From NCBI GenBank assembly GCA_945861365.1, contig CAMAUH010000094.1:1-11059 (forward strand): 11,059 nucleotides of DNA, in the 5' to 3' direction. The first letter of the stretch is position 1, and every line of letters starts with the position of its first letter. The DNA is from Candidatus Kuenenia stuttgartensis (GTDB lineage Bacteria; Planctomycetota; UBA1135; UBA2386). This document shows positions 7,325 through 11,059 of this stretch, piece after piece. Made by a program: the position numbers and the translations under genes. The notes beneath the pieces are model-generated. The model saw only the letters and a program-made list of their open reading frames with translations. It made no database searches and was not told the DNA's origin.

Positions 7325-9942
7325 CGATAGCCTCCGTCCGGCACCAGCCCGCGATCGAGCAGCGTGCGGAACTGCGCCAACAGCGAACGGGCGGCTTCCT
7401 CGTCGCCGGACTCGAGGTGCGGTGCGGCTTCCTCGTACAGACGCAACACCTCGCGCAGCGTCTCGGCGGGCGCCACCGACTGCTGCACGGCGACCATCGC
7501 GTCGTCGCAGCCCTCCGCCAGCGCGCCCTTGCGCAGGTGCATGCGCAGGCGCCACAGGTGTGCGGTCGGATCGCCATCACACTCGCGGATCCAGTGCGCG
7601 ACGTGCTCCTCGGCTTCCGGCGAATCGGCGAGCAGATGCAGTTGCGCGGCCACGCGGGCGATGCCGGGCAGGTTGGGATGGGCGCCGAGCAGTTCGCCGA
7701 ACCGGCCCAGCCACGACAACACCATCGAACGCGGCGGCGACAGCAGCAGCAGGCATTCCCACGCCGCCAGCTGCATCGCCGGCGCCAGCTGCCGCTGCTC
7801 GGGGCCGAACAACGGACCGCGCCCGGCTTCCTTCTGCTGCAGCATCAGCAACACCGTGCGCCAGCCCTGCAGCGTGGCATCGGGGTGCACGGCCGCCGCG
7901 ATCGCGGCATCGGTGCGTTCGGCCAGTTCGCGCAGCGCCGCCGGATCACCGCTCTTGCCCAACGCCTCGCGGCAAGCGCCCGCGAACATCGCCTGCAGGC
8001 CGACCGGCTGGCCGGCGACGACGCAGCCATCCACTTCCTCGCCGAGCAGACGCCGGGCGACGCCATGCAGCGCGCGCTGTGCCTGGTAACCCATCGGGAA
8101 CGGCATCAGGTTGGCGGCCAGCGGCGGCCGCCGGCCAGCGGCGGTCCACAGCAGCAGGCCGGGCACCAGGACCCGATCCGGTGCGGCATTCTGCATTTCC
8201 CGTTCGAGCCGGGCCGCGGCGGCCGCGGGATCGGCGCTCTGCAACACGTCGAGCACGTCGAGCAGCGTCTGCGGGAAGATCGCGCCGGGGCGCAGGTACT
8301 TCGCCAGTGCCAGGTCGGTGCGCGCGGCGTTCGGCCGCGAGACCGCCGCGGTCAGGTTGGCGACGCCGCGCGCGAGATGCAGGCGGTAGAGCCGCAGTTC
8401 GACGTCGAGCTTGCCGTCGGCGCGCGCGGCACTGGCTTCGACGATCGCGCCATCGAGCCGCTGCAGCGCTTCATAGCCGCGGCCTTGCCGCAGCAGTTCC
8501 GAGGCGTCGGGCCACGGGTCGTCGAGGTAGGCGCTGCGCATCGCCGGCACGTCCGGATCGTCGGGCAGCTCCTTCTGCGCGCGCTCGATGGCGCGCAGCA
8601 CCTGCTCGTTCGGGGCCGGCGTCGCCGGTTCGCGGCCGACCAGCGCCTGCAGCATGCCGGGCGGCCCGTGCGCGGCGCCGCGCTCCTGGCCGATGTCCTT
8701 GGCGACGGCGACCAGGTGCTCCTGGTGCCGCAGCACGAAGCTCTGGCCGCGTTCGCGCCGCCACACGGTCAGCAGCGTCATCGTCATCAGCAGCAACACC
8801 ACCGCCGCGGCGATCGCGCCGGACAGCACCGGGTTCTTGCGCGCGCGCCGCCACAACCGCACGTGCAGCGGCAACCGGCGGATGTGCACCGGCTCGCCGT
8901 CGGCGATGCGCTGCAGGTCGCGGGCCAGCTCTTCGCCGTCCTGGTAGCGATCGGTCGGCTCGCGGCTCAGCAGCTTGTCGAGCACCGCCTCGAGGTCGCG
9001 CGGGGGCTTGGGCACCAGGTCGCGCAGGCGCTTGGGCGTGCCGTGCAGGATCGACTGCAGCAGCGCTTCGGTGGTCTTGCCGGCCACCGGCAACTCGCCG
9101 GTCACCGCCTCGAAGATGGTGACGCCGAGCGAGTAGAGGTCGCTGGCCGACGACACGTCGTAGCCGAGCGCCTGTTCCGCGGACGAGTAGTGCAGCGTGC
9201 CGAGGAAGCCGCCGCCCTTCGACGTCAGCCGCATCGACGCGTGGTCGAGCGTCTTGGCGAGGCCGAAGTCGGTCAGCGCGAACGTGCCGTCGGCGGCGAC
9301 CAGGATGTTGCCAGGCTTCACGTCGCGGTGCAGCAGGCGGCGCCGGTGCGCGAGCCCGAGTGCATCGGCGACGCCGGCGAAGCGACGCGCCGCATCGAGC
9401 GGCTCGAGCGGGCGCTTGCCGACGCGGCGCGCCGCGGCGATGTGCTTGTCGAGGCTCATGCCGAGCACGCGTTCCATCGCGAAGTACAGGACGCCGCCGG
9501 CCTCGCCGTAGTCGTAGATCGGGACGATGTGCTGGTGGTGCAGCGCCGCGGTCGCGCGCGCTTCAGCCCGGAACCGCTTGCGCATCGTCGGATCGGACGA
9601 ATAGCTCGGCGACAGCACCTTCAGCGCGACCTCGCGTTCGAGCTCCGCCTGCCAACCGAGGTAGACGGTGCCCATGCCGCCGCGACCGAGCACGCCGCGG
9701 ATCTCGTAGGCGCCGATGCGCTTGGGCACGTCGCCGGTGCCGCCCACCACCTGCTGCACGAAGTCGAGCGCGTTCAGCCGCGACAGCAGGTCGCTGGCCT
9801 GCGTGGTGCCCTCGCTCTGCAGCTCGGCGCGCAGGTCCGCGTTGGACGAACTGCTGTCGCGCAACACGTCGGCCATGCGCTGGTCGGCCGCAGCGTCGTC
9901 GGCGTCAGCCTTGCCGACCGGTGGATTGCCGTCCTCGCTCAC
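7321..9942 (-). CDS. Transmembrane Ser/Thr protein kinase (Hanks/PknB type)
   Basis: The product has 873 residues and starts with GTG at 9942, overlapping the sigma-factor stop as GTGA; GGAAGAG lies 9 to 10 bases upstream. Residues 1-75 are an acidic, serine-containing lead. The kinase domain covers about 76-350 with all key residues: glycine loop GRGGMGTVYLG (86-96), Lys108 in VALK, helix-C Glu127, HRDVKPGN with Asp207 and Asn212, DFG with Asp225, and Asp268 in SDLYSLG. The activation-segment end reads GTLHYSSAEQ (248-257), where bacterial kinases usually have SPEQ. A basic stretch (RRARKNP) precedes one membrane helix at about 373-394. The remaining 480 residues face outside and look largely alpha-helical and TPR-like (for example RGYEALQRLDGAIVEA), but no family is recognised. 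It should phosphorylate Ser or Thr of cytoplasmic proteins in response to an outer signal. The genetically coupled sigma factor is the obvious candidate target, by analogy with other sigma/kinase pairs; this is not shown by the sequence. Confidence 0.92.
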   Translation of the reverse strand: MSEDGNPPVGKADADDAAADQRMADVLRDSSSSNADLRAELQSEGTTQASDLLSRLNALDFVQQVVGGTGDVPKRIGAYEIRGVLGRGGMGTVYLGWQAELEREVALKVLSPSYSSDPTMRKRFRAEARATAALHHQHIVPIYDYGEAGGVLYFAMERVLGMSLDKHIAAARRVGKRPLEPLDAARRFAGVADALGLAHRRRLLHRDVKPGNILVAADGTFALTDFGLAKTLDHASMRLTSKGGGFLGTLHYSSAEQALGYDVSSASDLYSLGVTIFEAVTGELPVAGKTTEALLQSILHGTPKRLRDLVPKPPRDLEAVLDKLLSREPTDRYQDGEELARDLQRIADGEPVHIRRLPLHVRLWRRARKNPVLSGAIAAAVVLLLMTMTLLTVWRRERGQSFVLRHQEHLVAVAKDIGQERGAAHGPPGMLQALVGREPATPAPNEQVLRAIERAQKELPDDPDVPAMRSAYLDDPWPDASELLRQGRGYEALQRLDGAIVEASAARADGKLDVELRLYRLHLARGVANLTAAVSRPNAARTDLALAKYLRPGAIFPQTLLDVLDVLQSADPAAAAARLEREMQNAAPDRVLVPGLLLWTAAGRRPPLAANLMPFPMGYQAQRALHGVARRLLGEEVDGCVVAGQPVGLQAMFAGACREALGKSGDPAALRELAERTDAAIAAAVHPDATLQGWRTVLLMLQQKEAGRGPLFGPEQRQLAPAMQLAAWECLLLLSPPRSMVLSWLGRFGELLGAHPNLPGIARVAAQLHLLADSPEAEEHVAHWIRECDGDPTAHLWRLRMHLRKGALAEGCDDAMVAVQQSVAPAETLREVLRLYEEAAPHLESGDEEAARSLLAQFRTLLDRGLVPDGGYR
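7331..7335 (-). promoter_or_regulatory. Shine-Dalgarno GGAGG for the repeat-protein gene
   Basis: A consensus GGAGG lies 6 bases before the ATG at 7324, inside the last codons of the kinase gene. It fixes the start of the repeat-protein gene and shows that a conventional ribosome binding site accompanies the ATGA overlap. Confidence 0.7.
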
Positions 9943-10460
9943 AGCTTCAGCTCTTCCGCCAACCGCTTCAGCGCGCGGCTCAGCAGCAGGTGCACGGCAT
10001 TCTCGGTGCGCCCCATGCGTTCGCCGACCTCACGCGCCGACAGGCCTTCGATCTTCATCAGCAGCGTGACCTCGCGATGGTCGTCGGACAGGCGCTGCAT
10101 CGCGGCCTCGAGCAGTTCGAGGCGATCCTTGCGATCGGCCTGCGTCACCGGCCCCGAACGCCGGTCGGCCAGCGGCAGGTCGGTCTTGATGCCGTGCTCG
10201 CGGCGCGGGTCGCGGGCGGCGACACCGAGCTGGTCGCGCAGGATGCGCGCGACCTTGCGGCGTGCCAGCGTCACCAGCCAGGCGCCGGCGTTGGCTTCGT
10301 CGGACAACGTCCTCCAGGAGTTGACCGCTTCGATGGCGACTTCCTGCAGCACGTCCTCGGGATCCATGCGAACGCGCAGATTGGGCCCCATGCGCAGGTA
10401 GATGACCGAGAGCAACCGTTCACGGTGCTGCTCGAAGGCGACTTCCGGGGAGAGGGCCAT
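9939..10460 (-). CDS. ECF-type sigma-70 family RNA polymerase sigma factor
   Basis: The product has 173 residues, a usual ECF length. The ATG at 10460 (MALSPEVAFEQHRERLL) puts region 2 directly at the N-terminus; the frame is open further upstream, but that part is basic, low in structure and lies in the gene gap. Region 2 is at about 9-78: MDPEDVLQEVAIEAV (32-46) is the -10 recognition and core-binding segment, and AWLVTLARRKVARILRD follows. A charged linker leads to region 4 at about 113-171, with the helix-turn-helix DDHREVTLLMKIEGLSAREV and MGRTENAVHLLLSRALKRL for -35 binding. The overall pattern resembles the ECF groups expanded in Planctomycetota. There is no C-terminal extension and no adjacent anti-sigma gene; the next gene is a kinase overlapping by 4 bases. 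The sigma factor is therefore probably controlled by phosphorylation or by its own synthesis. No strong ribosome binding site is seen before the ATG, so the start is the least sure point. Confidence 0.9.
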   Translation of the reverse strand: MALSPEVAFEQHRERLLSVIYLRMGPNLRVRMDPEDVLQEVAIEAVNSWRTLSDEANAGAWLVTLARRKVARILRDQLGVAARDPRREHGIKTDLPLADRRSGPVTQADRKDRLELLEAAMQRLSDDHREVTLLMKIEGLSAREVGERMGRTENAVHLLLSRALKRLAEELKL

Positions 10461-10504
10461 GGGGCGCGGGGCTACGTCCACGAGCGGCGAGGATTCCCCG
10501 CCGA

Positions 10505-10523
10505 CGCGTGAGGACGTTACGCG
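10505..10523. promoter_or_regulatory. Inverted repeat upstream of the sigma-factor gene (possible operator)
   Basis: Arms CGCGT (10505-10509) and ACGCG (10519-10523) are separated by 9 bases and lie 45-63 bases before the sigma ATG, where a promoter or operator for the operon would be expected. On the minus strand the arm is followed by GTAACGTCC, which carries the AAC often found in ECF -35 elements. The arms are short and such repeats arise by chance in GC-rich DNA, so this is only a candidate. Confidence 0.2.
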
Positions 10524-10612
10524 AAGAGCGGCAGCGCTGCGAGTTCGGCCCGGCGAGCGAGGCAGATGCAGCTGAACGAGGGCCCATGAGCGCAACCCGC
10601 CATGCCACCGAT

Positions 10613-10626
10613 GCGACCGGGGTCGC
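10613..10626 (-). terminator. GC-rich hairpin just after the thioesterase gene
   Basis: GCGACC (10613-10618) and GGTCGC (10621-10626) can pair as a compact stem, 12 bases beyond the thioesterase stop. There is no T-run after it. It may end the thioesterase transcript and so separate it from the sigma-kinase operon, but structure and position are the only support. Confidence 0.3.
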
Positions 10627-10637
10627 GGCGCTGGCGA

Positions 10638-11033
10638 TCAGCCGATCAGCTCGGGTGGGAGTCGGCGCAGTTTGCCATCGCGCCCGACGCATGCCAGCTT
10701 CGTGCTGCCGGTCGCACACACCGCCCCGTCCGACTCGCGGCGGCACTCGTACTCGAGCACGACCGCGACCTTGCCCGCCTCGGCGACCCGGATCGCGATC
10801 GCCACCACTTCGTCGTAGTCGACCGGCTTGTGGTAGCGGCAGACGAACTCGACCACCTGCAGCAGGTTGCCCTCGTCCTCGATCTGCCGGTAGGTCTTGC
10901 CACGTGCCCGCATCCACTCGGTGCGGGCCTCCTCGAACCAGGCCACGTAGCTGCCGTGGTGCGCGACGGCCATGCGGTCCGTCTCGCAGTAGCGCACGCG
11001 GATGCGGTGCACGGGCGGCGGGAAGTCGTTCAT
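10638..11033 (-). CDS. YbgC/FadM-type acyl-CoA thioesterase (4HBT hotdog fold)
   Basis: The product has 131 residues, matching the single-domain hotdog thioesterases (about 130-140). The ATG at 11033 has GAGGA (11044-11048) 10 bases upstream. The N-terminal signature is clear: VRYCETDRMAVAHHGSYVAW, with Asp19 at the catalytic position of YbgC-type enzymes and His26 aligned to the conserved His before the NY/SY of the family; the helix FEEARTEWMRARG follows. The five-stranded sheet ends with strands VEFVCRYHKPVDYDEVVAI, KVAVVLEYECRRESDG and CATGSTKLACVG. Family members hydrolyse acyl-CoA or acyl-ACP thioesters in the cytoplasm, and some work near the Tol-Pal envelope genes. None of those genes is visible here, and whatever precedes it lies outside the window. 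It is on the same strand as the sigma gene but 177 bases away, so it is probably a separate unit. The chain length of its substrate cannot be told. Confidence 0.88.
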   Translation of the reverse strand: MNDFPPPVHRIRVRYCETDRMAVAHHGSYVAWFEEARTEWMRARGKTYRQIEDEGNLLQVVEFVCRYHKPVDYDEVVAIAIRVAEAGKVAVVLEYECRRESDGAVCATGSTKLACVGRDGKLRRLPPELIG

Positions 11034-11043
11034 GCGGTTTCTG

Positions 11044-11048
11044 TCCTC
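11044..11048 (-). promoter_or_regulatory. Shine-Dalgarno GAGGA for the thioesterase gene
   Basis: GAGGA on the minus strand is 10 bases before the ATG at 11033 and supports that start. Confidence 0.5.
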
Positions 11049-11059
11049 GACCAGCGGGC

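Noticed and set aside
7417..10401. Plus-strand open frame of nearly 1000 codons opposite kinase and sigma genes
   Set aside because: Composition is Arg/Gln/His/Ala-rich and it spans two well-supported minus-strand genes; nothing in it resembles a protein family.
10531..10540. Perfect 10-base palindrome GCAGCGCTGC upstream of the sigma gene
   Set aside because: Palindromes of this length are expected several times by chance in 11 kb of GC-rich DNA, and it has no supporting context.
1..11059. tRNA, rRNA, CRISPR array, insertion sequence or riboswitch
   Set aside because: I looked on both strands and saw no direct-repeat array, transposase, terminal inverted repeats or structured RNA; coding sequence fills nearly the whole window.

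Overview
The window is strongly GC-rich (about 70% by eye, with codon third positions dominated by G and C) and almost fully coding. The gene content points to a Planctomycetota-type bacterium: a small ECF sigma factor translationally coupled to a membrane Ser/Thr kinase, a large extracytoplasmic protein built of carboxypeptidase-regulatory-like repeats, a multiheme cytochrome c with a PA14 domain, and a sorbosone-dehydrogenase-like beta-propeller. This assignment is an inference from gene families. The window holds no rRNA, tRNA or other phylogenetic marker.

Layout. At the left edge is the 3' part of a plus-strand gene for a membrane-anchored SRPBCC protein (to 515). Everything else lies on the minus strand, so it reads right to left. 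First comes a YbgC/FadM-type acyl-CoA thioesterase (11033-10638). After a 177-base gap comes the ECF sigma factor (10460-9939), then a Ser/Thr kinase (9942-7321) overlapping it by 4 bases (GTGA). The repeat protein (7324-4469) overlaps the kinase gene by 4 bases (ATGA). After a 62-base gap comes a five-CxxCH cytochrome with PA14 domain (4406-1986), then the propeller protein (1992-526), overlapping it by 7 bases. The propeller and SRPBCC genes converge with only 10 bases between their stop codons, and a perfect 7-bp stem hairpin spans both stops. No gene-free stretch exceeds 300 bases.

How it may work together. Sigma, kinase and repeat protein look like one translationally coupled regulatory module. 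The sigma factor would select promoters. The kinase has a cytoplasmic catalytic domain, one membrane span and a large outer domain, and so could signal across the membrane. The repeat protein is anchored by one N-terminal helix and lies outside. No recognisable anti-sigma gene is present, so control of sigma by the kinase is a reasonable hypothesis. The cytochrome and propeller genes form a second coupled pair that looks like an extracytoplasmic dehydrogenase with its electron-transfer partner. In many planctomycetal proteins of this kind the two parts are fused, whereas here they are separate. Whether the two modules share a transcript or a pathway cannot be decided from sequence alone.
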